64,000 nucleotides of DNA. Source: Volvox africanus. Its lineage: Eukaryota > Chlorophyta > Chlorophyceae > Chlamydomonadales > Volvocaceae. The stretch is from assembly GCA_030268105.1 (NCBI GenBank), contig BSDZ01000015.1:1949501-2013500 (forward strand). The letters are read 5' to 3'. Shown one piece after another: positions 1 through 13,300 of this stretch. A program made the translations under genes and the position numbers. Below the pieces are notes generated by a model. That model did not search any database. It had not been told where the DNA came from and saw only the letters and a list, made by a program, of their open reading frames with translations. Within the stretch, counting starts at the first letter, position 1. Every line of letters begins with the position of its first letter.

Positions 1-2514
1 CCAGCCCTCCCAGCCCTCCCCCAAGGCCACCACCGCCACCATCTCCTAAGCCTCCCTCTCCCTTTCCATTGCCGCCGTCACCAAGGCCGCCACCGCCGCC
101 GTCGCCGAACCCGCCGCCGTCACCCCCCCCGTCACCTCGGCCGCCGCCACCAAGGCCGCCACCGCCGCCGTCGCCCCCCCCGTCGCCTCCTCCACCCCCG
201 CCTCTGCCCCCCGGCAAGGGTACCCAGAAGGACGACTACACACTCGTCATCGTGGATATTGATTTTGGCGACGATTTCAACCTTCCAAAATACGTGCAGG
301 AGTCCCGGAAGGCCATTTCAGCGATCTTTGTAAGTATAGCTCTGTACGACACCTGCATAATGTAATATATGTGGTACCAAGCAGACCGTTGCATACATAC
401 ATAGTTAAGGAGACTGGTAGACGTACAGGCTTAACGGGATGTCGGAGCCGCATCCGCCTGTCTGGTTCGGGCGGTATAGGTGATGATTAGAGCTTTGAAG
501 TGCACTAATGCATGCACACAGAAAGACATACATATATAAAGACACAGACACACAACACCCCTGGAGATGCAATCATCTTCCCGTTGTCTTTATGCACCGA
601 GTTTCCAATCCTGATAAGATTTCGTTCACCCACTAATGTCGGCCCCCCTTGCCATGCAGAGAGTGCCCGTGGGCTTTGTTCGCATTGTGTTCGTTGTGTT
701 CCCCAACGGAACGAATATTGATACCAACCGATATAACCGTCGTCGTGCCATGGAGTCCCCTCTTCGCATCTTCTCCAAAACGGAGATTAATGACATCTTC
801 GCGGGGGTCGATCCCAAGCCCTCGGCATTCTTGCACACGGAGTCCAGCCCCTATGTTGAGGGTAACTATGAGCAGGTATGCGGATGCTGTAAATTCGAAA
901 GGTATATTTGTTTATGTGATACGATATTATTGATATACATAACTATATCACATCTTCATTGAAACTGTGTTACCACCTGCCTACCCCCCCCCGTTTCCGT
1001 ACCCCAAAAACAAACTTTGCTAATGGGTACTCCCAGCGCCCGTCTTCGTAGTGTACGATCAAATCCTGTTTGTGCGCTTCGTGAGATGTTCTTCAGTTAC
1101 CCTTTTTGTAGTCTCACACACAGTTGTAGTGTCGTACGCTGCCGTCTGTGCCCATAGGGCCCTTCTTTTCATAATCCCCTGCCTTCCCCCCGGTTCCCCC
1201 AAATGCAGGTTTTGATTGAGGAAGGGGAGGCCTTGGCGGAGATGCGTCGTGCACTGCAGTCAACGCAATCGCAGACTGATGGCTTCCAGATCGGTTTCAC
1301 CGTTTTCAGCATCATAGATGTGCCCTTCCCGCCGTCACCGCCACCCAGCCCGCCGCTCCTGCCGGGCACTTTTGCCCCGCCGCTCCTCCCGCCGCTGCCG
1401 CCGTCACCCCCCCCTTCGCCTCCTCGCCCTCCACCCTTCAACCTGAATGTCCTCGTCGATGCGCTCAGTAAGTTGGAATGCGAGTGTACGTGGTGGGTCA
1501 GTGGTAACGTAGTTGTCGGGACCCATGGGTCGGAGGATGGTTTCGGTGCGGACCGTCGGTCTCTGACCCGCGCTGCTTAGGCGGTTGTGGCCCCCCTGGA
1601 CCCATTAGACTCACCGACAGCTATGAGCCGATTGCTGCGGCCCCGGATGACGCCCAACGAACTAGCCGTGTTTTCCGTCATGGGGGTGGAGTAGAGGCAA
1701 TTGCCCTCGTACAAATACTGCATTACAAGTAATTTATATGACACCCGCGTGTGTGTGTGTGTGCGCGCGCGCGGGAGACAACGGCAAGCCTGTGTGTGCA
1801 CCTAGATATTAATAAATGTGTCGTACTTGTTTCACATTTAGATTTTCTACGCTAGGGTTTCCTTTCTCCCCTATCTCCCCTTCGTCGGGTGGGCTGACCC
1901 CGTACCAACCGGAAATGATCCCACAGATGCTTCCACGGCCGTCGTCGGCTTCAACCCGCCATCCCCATCGCCTCCGCCGGTGCCGCCCAGCCCGCCGTCG
2001 CCGCCCAGCCCACCGTCGCCGCCACCACCGTCGCCGCAACCTAGGACCCCCCCATTTGTCCCCGGCTCCAGCCCCAGCCTCAGCCCCAGCCCCAGCCCCA
2101 ACCCCGGCCCCCAGCCCCCGAAGGTTGTGGTCGTCAACATGACTGCTTATGGCGCTAAGGGCAGGAACAGGTGCGTCGGGCATTATATACGGCATTGGTG
2201 ACTGGATTATGTGTTATCGCCTGGCTGACTGGGCAGCTTTACAGCTATCAACGTCGTGTTGCCGTTCGAATAAACCGGGGGTAGGGTGGGGTGAAGCGAG
2301 TGGGGAAACTGAGGCAGGCAAGAGCCTTAATGGACTTCTGAACCGCAACCTGGATTTCCGTCCCCTCACCTGATGCACCGATTTACCCTTCCCTACCCGT
2401 GTGCCGTACCGGTCACAACCGTTTTATTGCGTTATCGCCGACCTCGTCCCGAAACCCCCCGACACAGACATTCTACACCCACATATCGTACATCTATATA
2501 TAGATATCTAGATG

Positions 2515-2546
<32 letters not shown>

Positions 2547-3697
2547 TGTATGTATGTATGTATGTATGTATGTATGTATGTATGTATGTATGTATGTATG
2601 TATGTATGTATGTATGTATGTATGTATGTATGTATGTATGTATGTATGTATGTATGTATGTATGTATTGGGTGTATGTATTATGTATGTATGTATGTATG
2701 AGTATATGACACACGTGAACCCTCTCCGTTCGTTCCATCCCCCTCAAAGACCTGCAGTTCTTTGTACATCCGCTTCTTCCCCCGTCCTCACTCTCCCCTT
2801 CCCGGCCGCTTCCCATGCTCGTGCTGCTGTACCGCAGGAACCTGGTTTGGTACAGCGACCCCGACTTCCAGGACCAGCTGCGGCCCCACGCGCCCTTGCA
2901 GCTCGTGGACCAGCAGAAGGCCAACTGCCCCCCCAAGTGCGGTGCCTGTCAATTCGCTTGGAAGGCCACTCGGAGCAAGTACCAGGTGGCTGTGTTCTTC
3001 AAGGACCCCGTGCAGATCAGCAAGATCTTCCTCAAGCAGATCAAGAACTCCGGAGTTATCACGGTGAGTGGATCTGGGGGGAGAAGGGGAGGTTGAGGTG
3101 ACGACAGCAGACGGGGGGTGAGGGTGAGGGGCGGGAGGTAACGACAGCAGAAGGGGGGACGTGTAACGGAAATATATTTAGGTGGAACATGCGGCGGGTG
3201 GAGGAGTCAAATCATAATCTGCGTGAACTTGCAAGCGGGTTATGCCGGGTAATGTGCTTGTCCATTCATCACTCACGCCTCGCCGTGTCCCTGCTCCCCT
3301 CCCCAACCCCTGCCCCAACCCCTGCTCCTGATGTCACACCCAGATCCAAATGCTCAAGTGGATCTACCCGCCCCAGGGTCTCGTTGACGAGAGCCTGCTC
3401 GGGCGCACTGTCTGGAACGTGACCGACGATACGTCCATGTGCCAGTCCGTGCTCGTGGTCCGCATCCCGCCCAAGAAGTCGGGGATCAACAAGCCCGTGC
3501 CGGCAAACGGCGACCAGGAGAATCTGCCACCCGCCCTGGCCACCGACGCCGTGGGCGGTGTCATCATCACTATGGGGCGGCCCAAGAACGCCGGCAACAA
3601 CTACGGTCCCTTCCTGGAGTGGGTCCGCTTCGGCGGCCGTGTACTCTACCCTAAGGATGCATCAATCTACGCGCCGTTCGCAAAGAAGAAAAAGTAA
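1..3697 (+). CDS. Extracellular-matrix hydroxyproline-rich glycoprotein, 5' partial
   Basis: The gene enters from the left edge. Exons: <1-329, 660-875, 1209-1467, 1927-2170, 2838-3063, 3344-3697 (TAA stop); all junctions are GT-AG and every phase matches, giving about 540 residues. The order is a first Pro/Ser/Arg-rich block (codons up to about position 215), a globular domain of about 150 residues, a second short Pro-Ser block (about 1330-1435), a third block rich in PPSP and SPSP (about 1955-2120), then a C-terminal globular domain of about 200 residues with a Cys pair (CPPKCGAC) and a basic KKKK tail. Pro-Ser blocks of this kind are hydroxylated and glycosylated in volvocine wall proteins (family knowledge). 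The globular domains were not recognised; they look like secreted beta-rich modules. A pherophorin-type matrix protein is the nearest general class, but the usual pherophorin cysteine pattern was not confirmed. Signal peptide and start lie outside the window. Confidence 0.8.
2515..2705. repeat. Long (TATG)n microsatellite in an intron
   Basis: An almost perfect tetranucleotide run of roughly 40 units lies in the fifth intron (2171-2837) of the matrix glycoprotein gene. It breaks down near 2667 and resumes briefly. It creates spurious Tyr-Val-Cys-Met repeat reading frames on both strands. Confidence 0.95.
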
Positions 3698-3820
3698 ACG
3701 GTGGATGTGGAGTACAGAATGAGAGACGATGAAAGGAGGAAGAGAGGGAGGAAGGAGGAGGACAGCTGCTGCTGTGAGACTGGGTGGTGTCCTCAATGAA
3801 TTCTTCCTCAGACTCCTCCA

Positions 3821-3852
3821 GGAAGGGGAGGGGAGGGGAGGGGAGGGGAGGG
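3821..3852. repeat. GGGGA tract in the 3' region of the glycoprotein gene
   Basis: Several consecutive GGGGA units follow the stop codon by about 125 bp. Four or more G-runs separated by one base could form a G-quadruplex; this is inferred from base order only. Confidence 0.7.
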
Positions 3853-3862
3853 AATGCGGGGA

Positions 3863-3867
3863 TGTAA
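3863..3867 (+). promoter_or_regulatory. Candidate polyadenylation signal TGTAA
   Basis: TGTAA lies 166 bp after the stop codon of the matrix glycoprotein gene. TGTAA is the usual polyadenylation signal in volvocine algae. Another TGTAA at 4419-4423 is an alternative. Confidence 0.4.
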
Positions 3868-6800
3868 GCTTGCCGGATGGAAGTCGGGGCATGCGCGTGC
3901 GTGCATGTGTGTGTATGTCGTGTTTGTGGAACATGTGGATGCGTGGGTTGGGATGAGGAGGTGAAGTTGGGGGGAGGGGGGAAGTTGTGACACTGTGTGT
4001 GTTTCAGGTTTCACACGCGGAACACACCCTTGTTTCCCCATGTCCCCTCCTATCTCCCGTTTCCCCCCTCTCTCATTCTCTATCCCTCTCTCAACCGCTA
4101 TCTCCCCTCCCCCTCCGCCTCCTCCAACCGTTATTCCATTGCCATCCAATTTCCCCTTTATTCTCCGTCCCCTCCTCCGAACCCCCCCACCTCCATGACT
4201 ATCGTCCATCCCCTTCAGCCGCGTCTTTCAATTGTGCTCTAGCAGTCCATGGCGGATGGAACGGAGTGCTGTCAAGGAAGGCTCGTTTCCCGTTTCCCCC
4301 CCTTCCCCTCCTTCCCCGACCCGCAAAGTTCCCCAACATTTGTTTGTGCGTGTGTCCTTACCTGCGTGCCCGACGCAAATCGTCAAACCTTAACGCCGAC
4401 AACGGATTTGAGCAGTGATGTAAACATGTTCGCATATGTCTTGCCCCAACCCGCACATCTCAACATGATGCGCTCGCACTCATCCCGCAGTCGACACTTG
4501 TCGTATCCCCGGGTATCGGGGACTGAGGGCATCAGTTTATGTGACCGCCTCACGCGCGCGTGCTCTTGCTTGTGCATGTGTGTGTAATGGGTTTGGAAGT
4601 ACGTGGTCGCTTGCGGATGTAGATGTTCCTAGGGTAGAGCTGCCAGCAACGGGTTTTTCCATGTCGTACCCGGAGGTAACAACTGTGGGCGAAGAGCCGC
4701 GTGCAGCGTTCGTACGACTAGGAACGCATAGCCGAGATCGTACTGGCAGGTCCTGCACATCGTGAGACGTGCGGCTGCGGAGGACAGTTGACCGTTTGCG
4801 GTTAGGGTCATTGGGTTGGCATGTTTTGGGGGCCATGTACGGCCGCGCCCCCGGCTTCCAGGCCGCCAACGCCTGGATCCGCGTGGGGACGTAAGCAGCT
4901 TGCGCATCTGGTTATCTGTAGCGACTTATTCCGCCGCTGCGTGTGCGTGTTCATGTAGCAGGTGTAATTGTGTTTTTTCGCGATTCGTGTTCAACACACG
5001 CCGCGATTCTTCCCCCTTGCTGTGTGTTTTGCCTCTCGCATATTAGACTTTCGTTGTAGAGATCCAGATTGTTGGGTATTAAGCTGTGTACGGCAACAGT
5101 ACGATTGAGGCTTCCGCTGAAGTATAGGGTGACGTTTATGACACGTTGAGATGTGGCCCCATCCCGCCCCTCTTCGGGTTGTCAGACCTTATCGTATTCT
5201 TATCCACAATATTTCTTGACGACTGACATTGAAGTGACCCACGCGAAGTTATAGGTTGTTGCCATCAGCCGCATCTGGCATGTGCCTGTGGCGGCCCTAA
5301 CTGCTTAGGTGAATTAATCATTTTGGACTTCAGAGTTGGTGTTTGCGGCTGATCGGTAATACTGAAAAAATCGAAGCGGGATGTTGAATTGCTGCCCGCG
5401 GAAGCTTACCTACAGTGAGAGCACTTTTTTTCCTTGCGCCCGAGTCCCGGGGTCACACGGTTTATCATTGGTTGCGGATTCGCGGCCAGGCACCTTCCTC
5501 ATCGTACACATGCCACTTCTCTACGGCTGACGGCTGACGTTTAGCCCTGTGCGGCTGCGGTAAGAGTGGCATCCGTCCTCTCCCTTCTCCCGGGCTTGGG
5601 CAAGGCGAAGTGGGGAGAGTGACTGGGCACCTCTTTCATTGCGGTGTTGGTCAGCGGCATCTGCCGCGCAGGTGCCAACATCATCGGTGACGGATTCCCC
5701 GATGGGATGGATGTAAAAGTACGGCGCTCGGATGTGTTTATGATGTGTTTTGGACGAAGTTGACTTATTGCCACGCGACTATGCGGGGGTACGACAGATC
5801 TAAGGCCCGGGTGGCCCATCCTGGTTCTTCGCGCCGGATGCTCTGGGCCAAGAGGCACGCGGCGTGAAAAACATAACGACAGTACGGCTAGGGCGGTGCG
5901 TTGTATTGTACCATACCGTACCGTCGTTCCGCATTGTCGTACTGTGGAGTTGGCGACCACATCCTGGTTTTTTGTGCCAGCGAGTGACGCCGCTCGTCGC
6001 CGCTACTTCTACCATCATGACTCAGGCGCGCCAGGCGGGCTGCAGGATGATGGTGCAATTGTTTATGCCTGCCGTTGGGTCGCCCCGGGTGGGCTTGATG
6101 ACGTGTCTTATGGTTTTCTGTGGTAGCTGCCTCGGCTGCTCCTCCCCCCTCCAGCCGAAAAGAGAACCTGAGATTTAACTTGTTGACTCAGTTACGGCTG
6201 TCTGTCCGCGCGCATGCGCGCGTGTAAGTGTATCATGGCGAGTGTGTTCGTGTGTGTATGCGCGCGTGACAGTGCTCTGGCTTATGTATCACAAGGGTTT
6301 GGTCAGCGTCATTGATTTCATGGGCAGACGCCGATCGGCCTATAGAGAGCGTTCATGGTGAGTGCGTTATCCTGGTTCTTCGCGCCAGATGCCCTGAAGC
6401 CACTCGATGGTAAATCGCTCAGAAAGGCGGGCAGTCGCCCAAGCACCCTTCTTTTTTCCGCACTCATTTCCTTGCTTTGTTAGGATACTCCCCCCGGTGG
6501 GTCGAGAGGTGGTACTGAGTGTTAGGTAGCCCTCCCACTGCTTCCAGAGAAGATCAGGTGGTTGCAAACCAACCGTAACACCGTAATACCGTAACGCGCT
6601 GCTGCAAGTGACGAGACGGACGGAGGGACTCTTGTGCATGAGGACACATGCACAAACACGAAGAAAACAAGGAATGCTTGCAGCAATTTTCGGTTTGGTA
6701 TTCAGAAAAGTTAGTGAACTGTCACATTCTGTGTGGTAGAATCGGCAACACTTCAGAATGCAGGCTTGATTTCAAGCACCACGTTACGTCGTCATGACAT

Positions 6801-9772
6801 GCAAACTCACCTGCGCAATTTCCACTTGGATTTGGACACAAGTCCTGGTTACGATAGCATTCTGTAACATGTTAAAAGGTTAGAGGCAAAGGATGTCAAC
6901 TGTCAACGATGATAACGCCAGTGATAGCGAAACGGCAGTGAATAAGCATGTTTTCTGAGACATGAAGTATATTCGCGCATGCCGTTCCCCTTTACCACGT
7001 GTCCTCTTTTCGTTGAACACATGCAAAACAGTGCACCTATTGCCGCTACTGTCTCGACGCAGGTCCATGGCTGGCTCAGCCGCACCGCCGCAACGATTGC
7101 CGCGTGCTTCAGTACGTGTTGTCGACGGCAACAGCTTTCTTCTGACGGGTTTTCGGAACCAGGGGGGCGGCGTGTTGTGTGAAGCTGGAGACCATGAATT
7201 AAGGCCCTTAATAATTGATAGTATTACTGTTGTTGCGAGGACGGCGCGATGTTGTGGTAGGACGTAGCTCGGAGGTCTGCTGTGTTTGTTCTTTCAGCGA
7301 TTATTTGAATTTCGGATTTCTTCATAAACTCCGGCAAGTTTGTGAACGCGCGATGTGGAAGGACAAGCATGCTTTTTCACCTTTACCAATTCCTAATTTC
7401 CCAGCAACCTACCAGCGCGTGTATAACCAATCCGTGCTGGCAATGGTCCGTTGGGGATCGTCGACACGTTGCTTGGGGGGCCTATCTGGTCAGTTGCCGT
7501 GAAGATGCCCGTCGCTCAGCGTCTGCACAGGCAACGCGGCCAGGCACGGTGCCGGAACTGCTTACTTACCTGTACTGATTTGGTCGTCGGGGTTCGCAGG
7601 CTCGCCCTCTCGCCCACCTCAGTAGGGTGCCTGACAAATTTGCACAGGTACCGAGCAATTTTGATGGATTGCACACTATGATAGTGGACTATGGTTCAGG
7701 GTTTGCGTCAGCGCTGTACCCCACTGATGAAATACCACGCTTCCTCTGGGAGCGCGTTTAGGCCAACGGATTGTATTTGTATGGTCACCCAGATCAACGC
7801 TTCGACATTTTTTAGATGTAGGCTGGCAGCAATCTGGCAGCAGTCATCCTGGAATTAACTAGATTGCTTATTTTGATTTTGTACTTATGCTTAAATAATT
7901 CACTATCTAGTTGCGCATCCTTCTGCGTATCGCACAGTCTTCAATATTTGGCTGTCGGGCAGAGATTCTGGCGGGCGACTGCGCGCGCAACTTGTAACAG
8001 CTTAAGGATTATCTTCGGACTTATTTGAATGGTCTTATTCAAATGAATTATGCTATTTAAGGTAGTGTTAAGTCCAGCTGGTACGCTGCTCTTGTTGACC
8101 TTGCGAAGCAAAGCTGTCCAACGTGCACGGATGAAGCAACACATACTTCGACTTTCATGTTCCGGAGCGACAACTATACTGGTCTTCCTCTAACCCCAAT
8201 ATATTCAAAATGCGATACGCACAATTAATTCACAGACTAAAATGCAATTACATTTATGTTCTTACCAGATCGGCGGTTTGGGGACACAGATGGCACTCCA
8301 CAATAGGGTCGTAGTACTGTTGGTTTCGGAGTTGGATGGGCAGAGCTCCAGTGCTCTCCTCATGTTGAAAATCATTACTCGTCTGTGCTAGCTGGCGCAC
8401 GTTTGGCTTTGGGTGGCGTTATGTTTCGTTGCTCGCTCGGTGGTTACGTGTTTTCCCGCCTACCCGCCCGCCCAGTTCCTAGTAACCCGGGGTGGGCGGA
8501 TGTCCCAAGCTGCATGCGGCGTGCCGGGTTGCGGTATTGCAGACACAGGCGGCCTGAGCGGGTGATGAGGTAGGGGCTCAGGGACATGTAGGCACCAGCT
8601 ATTGCGGAAATGTATGGGTTTTAACCCTTCTCCAGTCGGCATCACCCACGGGAATTCGATCGCGATAATAGGGTGATTGACTTTGGGGGCCTACATTCGT
8701 TAGAGGCCTCGTAGGGAGCGTTTGGTGGTTAGAACCATACGTTGCCGAGGTTTTCATTAGTAACGTCTGATGGCGATTTCATGCCGCGATCCAATGCGCA
8801 GGGCCCTTCAGATTGAAACACCATCTCCCCCCACAAGCACACCCACTTGCCCTGCATCCTCCACGTCTTTCTGCTATCTTAGCATGCTGCAAAGTATGTT
8901 CAACATCAATGGCCCTTACCATTCATGGAAGCCAACCAGATCTCAAACATCCACACGAATACAACCCCCCTGAGGGGGCCAACCCCCAGCAAGCCACACA
9001 GTTGTGAAGCGGGAATTGTGAACCGACAAATGTTTGTGGACACAAGAGGAGGGAACCAAGTTTTGCAACGAACCTCGTCCAAGAGTCAAGACGGACGGGC
9101 CCGGCCCCCCTTAACCCCATGGAAGACATCAGTACCTATTATTAAGGGCATTATAGTCGCATTCATGCAGGCCCACAGACAGACAGATTGACAGGTTAGG
9201 ATAAAATCTGGCACAGGATATATCAGTCATGACATGAAGAACTGACGGTCGATATGTTTTTGTCCCTTCGTACAACGCAAATACACACACGTGTGCAGTG
9301 ATAAGCACACGCATCATCACTCCACGAACAACACATACACATAAATGCGACACGCGTGCCCACAAGTACACAAATGGGGGCCCCGCGGCACACAATAATA
9401 GTTGGTGGTGGCGCTTTGGTGCGAGCACACAGATTGTAAGGGCCGCAGGCAGGCCAAATGACTCTCCGTGCAGTGTAGGGATTGAGGGACTACTATGCCA
9501 GTCTCATCTTCACTTTGCAAGCACTCAAAACTCGTACCTCGCGCACACACGCACATGCACACACATACCACTGTTGCTTGGCTGGCGATCTGACGCTTTC
9601 CCCGGCAGGGCACGACTCGGACAAACAGAATACATCAGAAATTTGGAACCACCCTCGCTGTAACAATTTGTCCATCTTGATCACGATCCAAACATCTCTA
9701 AATAAATCATTTTTGATGTCTTAACATATGAACATAAAGGGTAAAAACTGACGCGCACTCCTGAGCGTCCTT
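3868..9772. other. Intergenic stretch, no recognisable gene
   Basis: No open frame here is recognisable, long or flanked by convincing splice sites in matching phase. It contains GC/GT alternating tracts (around 6205-6260), a 28-bp direct repeat with three mismatches (5818-5845 and 6369-6396), and AC/GT-rich stretches around 9285-9570. Part of it is probably the 3' UTR of the glycoprotein gene (left) and of the SulP fusion gene (right). Confidence 0.5.
5818..5845 (+). repeat. Short direct repeat, copy 1 (copy 2 at 6369-6396)
   Basis: The 28-bp unit beginning ATCCTGGTTCTTCGCGCC recurs 551 bp downstream with three mismatches. A weaker relative begins near 5960. It may be a remnant of a dispersed element. 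Confidence 0.6.
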
Positions 9773-9777
9773 TTACA
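9773..9777 (-). promoter_or_regulatory. Candidate polyadenylation signal of the SulP fusion gene
   Basis: TTACA on the + strand reads TGTAA on the minus strand, about 610 bp after the stop codon at 10386. That distance is ordinary for volvocine 3' UTRs. Confidence 0.4.
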
Positions 9778-10120
9778 ACTTGGTCACATGTTGAAGATTT
9801 CCAATTGCTCAATCACACGCACTTCATCAAAACGCTTTCAGGCGGTACGGGAGGTCATTGCCATCCTTCCTATGCTTTTACGCCGTACACCCCAATTGTT
9901 TCTACCAGGGTGACACGTGGCACTGCAACCAATCGTCAGCGTCAGAGGTGCTAATGCGTTAACCATCTGGTGTCATTATTTTGGCGTTCGGCAGTACTTC
10001 ACATGTTCCACCACGCCTTTGCGCGACGACTCGACGCTTCGACAACCGCTACATCACAAGGAAGACTGACGCAGGGTGGAGGGTGAAGGGTGGAAAACAG
10101 CCAGGCACACACAGGCAGGC

Positions 10121-10186
10121 GTGTGTGTGTGTGTGTGTGTGTGTGCATTCATGTATGTATTTATGTATGTAAGCATGTATGTACGT
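10121..10186. repeat. (GT)n followed by (ATGT)n microsatellite
   Basis: About 13 GT units run into interrupted TATG-type units. It lies in the probable 3' UTR of the minus-strand SulP fusion gene. Confidence 0.9.
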
Positions 10187-10385
10187 AACTGCATTCGTGA
10201 TGACCACCTGGCGTGTATCGCACGGCACCCCTCACACCCTTTGCCCTGACAATCATCCAACTCTGGGTACACGACGGAATTTAGAAAAAAGGTGGCGCGT
10301 CGCCACTACGATGCGGGGCACCTCTTCCCCGATGCATCCCAACCTCCCAAACTTCAGCCTACTTTCACCATTTCCACGACCACTT

Positions 10386-13300
10386 TCACGCCGAGCCGCC
10401 ATGCTCCTCATCACGCACCTCCAAATCCATGTTACCACCGCCGCTACCGCGTCGCGACATAGCGCCATTACCAGACGGTGGTTCCAACGAGGCACTACCG
10501 ATGGCAATGTTGTTGGCGCGGATGAAGCCGTCATCCTGGAGGCGGCCAGACGCGGCCTGAAAGCTGACGCTCGGGGGTACCGCGGCCTTCGTCCACAGCT
10601 CCTCCAAGTCATCTGAGCCGAGAGCTACAGCTGTGACGGCGCGAACTCCAGGATAGCCATCAAGGTGACCCGTGGTTCTGGAGGCCAAGGTGGTGACCTT
10701 ATCGGCTGCGGTGCTACCGTTACCGTGACCGCTGCCGCTGTCTTTATTGTTCTGCAGCTGCTGCTGCTTCATGCGGTTGGCGGAGACGATGGCGATGGCG
10801 CGCGCAAACGCCGCGTCGACACCGCGGCAGACGTTCTCACGGCCGGCCTGCGCGGGTTTAGTGGGTGGATCGATGCAACTTACTCAGGAGCGACAGGTGG
10901 CCGTTCGGCTCTTCGGCCGATGAAGCGTGCACCTGAATGCCGCAGGCTGCAGCATCTCCCTCCTACCCCCCCCCCCCTTTCCCCTCGCTCTATGACCCGC
11001 AAGATGAGCGACCCTCCCTCCTCTATCCTGCACAACTACCCGCAGGCATTGTTCCAAATACAATGGAACAACTCTTTTCCCATCATTTCCCGCAGCTACC
11101 CCTGGCCAGGCCCCTTTATGCCAGGTCCAGATCCAGATCCAACTTAAGGCACAGTCCCCACCTCATCCAAGAAACCCGCCCGCGCCATCATCCTCAACGG
11201 CTGCCGTGTGAGGCCGCACAGCACCAAGGTCTTGCCCGCTTCCGCGAGTCGCCTGTGCACCTCTTCCAGGAGTTCAAGTCCGCTTACGTCCACAACGCTG
11301 ACGTGCGACATGTTCAGGACCAGCACCTGAGCGAGAGGGGGATGGGGGCAGGGGGAATCAGAGAGGAGAAGGGTGTTTACGATTACGAGTTTTTGTAGGG
11401 AACCCCGAGAAACCGGGATCCATGTCCGATAGGAGGGTGAGAGGAAGAGGGAAGGGGAAGGTGGGAAACGGATAAGAGGGCACCGCTGCCTGCTCCCGTA
11501 CGTTCGTGGACTATGTTCCGCTCGTCTTTGTCGGAAACTGACGAAGTGAGTTTTCTCTTCCTCCTCTGTTCGCCAGCAACTTGAAAGGCACATACACACA
11601 CATACACACAAACACACACACCTGCACGGCCTCCTGTGTGGGCGTGGCTCCGCCCTCCGTCTCCACCGCGCGCTCCAGCATCTCGCCCGCCCCGAACAGC
11701 AGCGAGCCAGTCACCTGAAATCGGGTTGGGCATGGCGGAAAAAGGCAGCACATGGATCACGGTAATAATCTTATAGTTATGTGTACATAATATGCATACG
11801 ACACCACCGCGTATAAAAGGGAAAAAGTTAAGCCCCATGTTGCTCTCGTCTCGTCGCATCAAATGGGTACACCGGAATCACTCCTTGCTCCGAAATTCCC
11901 CCCGAACGCCTACTGTAGAGATCCAACCGTACCTCAACGTACACAGTGTACGGTGGCACGACGCTGCCTAGCGTTCCCCCAGTCAGGAGCCCACTGCTGG
12001 CGCCACCGTCAGTTGCCGCCGCCGGCAGCGGCCCCTCCACCGGGTCCTCATCCTCGCCGCTGCTACCCCGCCGCGCTGCCGGAGCGCGCCGGCGGTAGGG
12101 CTCGTCGGCGTCGTCGTTGTCAAGCACCCCGGCCGCCGTGTCCATGTATTGGGGCACGATGACCGAGCGAGGCGGAAGTGTGCGGACATACATGGTGGCG
12201 GACACATCCTGTGATGATGGACGGTGGTCAAAGAAGAGCCGTGGGGCCGGGATAAAAGCAGGGCGGACCGACACGCAGCTTCTGTGTAGGTGGTTTAGGC
12301 AGGACGGCGAGAATACGAAAACTGCAGCTGTAAGACAAAGCTGAAATGTACCAACCACTTATGGATTTTGTGACGCGAGGAGGTCGTGGTTGGGATGGGT
12401 TATCCGCACAAACTGCACCATGAGGGTTCTTGCCCTGTACCAGCCCCAGCTCAGCCCCAGCCAGAGCTCGACTCTGCATCCATGTCTCAGCGTCCCCATA
12501 CTATTACCATCTGCTAGGCCCTGTCATCTCTCCCGACGTGGTGAGACCCCAGCCGACCCAAAACGCTCCATGCACTCATTCAGCCACGCAGGCACCCAGC
12601 AGCCCACCTGCACAAACACTGCCAGCGCAATCACCATACCGAACGCCACCGCCACCGCCACGTCCTGGATCAGGCATGAATACACAGCATGAAGGGAAAC
12701 ATGAGCAACAAGGCAGCGCCGGAGGGACGCACGGATGAACAGGTGACGGGGGAAATGCATGCGGCCTAGGGCCCTAGGGAACAGCAGGTTAGATAGGTTA
12801 GACGTATCAGCCGGAGAGGCCGAAGGGCACAAGGGAAACTGCATTCAGCCACGCTTAAGACAGGGAACAAGTGGCGGCGGGCCTTGCCAGGGCCTCCTTG
12901 CTCTCAGGACTCTACGCAGCCGCGCTAAAGATACCACGTTGTAGCTGGAGTATGTAACATAACATCATTCGCAGCCCATATTACGACATGCCGGGCTTCC
13001 CTTGTCCCCTCCTTTCTCATCCAAGTGTTATTCCCCTCCTTCCACGCAGGATGACGTTATCCCACCTGTAGCACCGTGAGGCTGAAGGCGATGAGGAACA
13101 GGTGCGCGTCATTCTGGGGCCCTGCACTCACGTGGGACAGAGGCCGGGTGGCAGGGTGTGCGAGGCGGGCAGGTGTGTTAGGTTTAGGCTTGCCGGTCAA
13201 CAGACAACGCATAGCCTTTCCTTCCCGTCACGGAATGAAGAGGGCCGATGTCTCGCAGTAGTGGGAAGGCGAATATCCACTGTGTGACATCACAATCAGC

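Noticed and set aside
1169..1441. Glycine-rich minus-strand frames around 1.2-2.2 kb and at 46-243
   Set aside because: They are the complements of proline codons in the glycoprotein gene.
2373..3101. 242-codon frame with Tyr-Val-Cys-Met repeats, and its antisense counterpart
   Set aside because: Both are translations of the TATG microsatellite and the wrong frame of the following exon.
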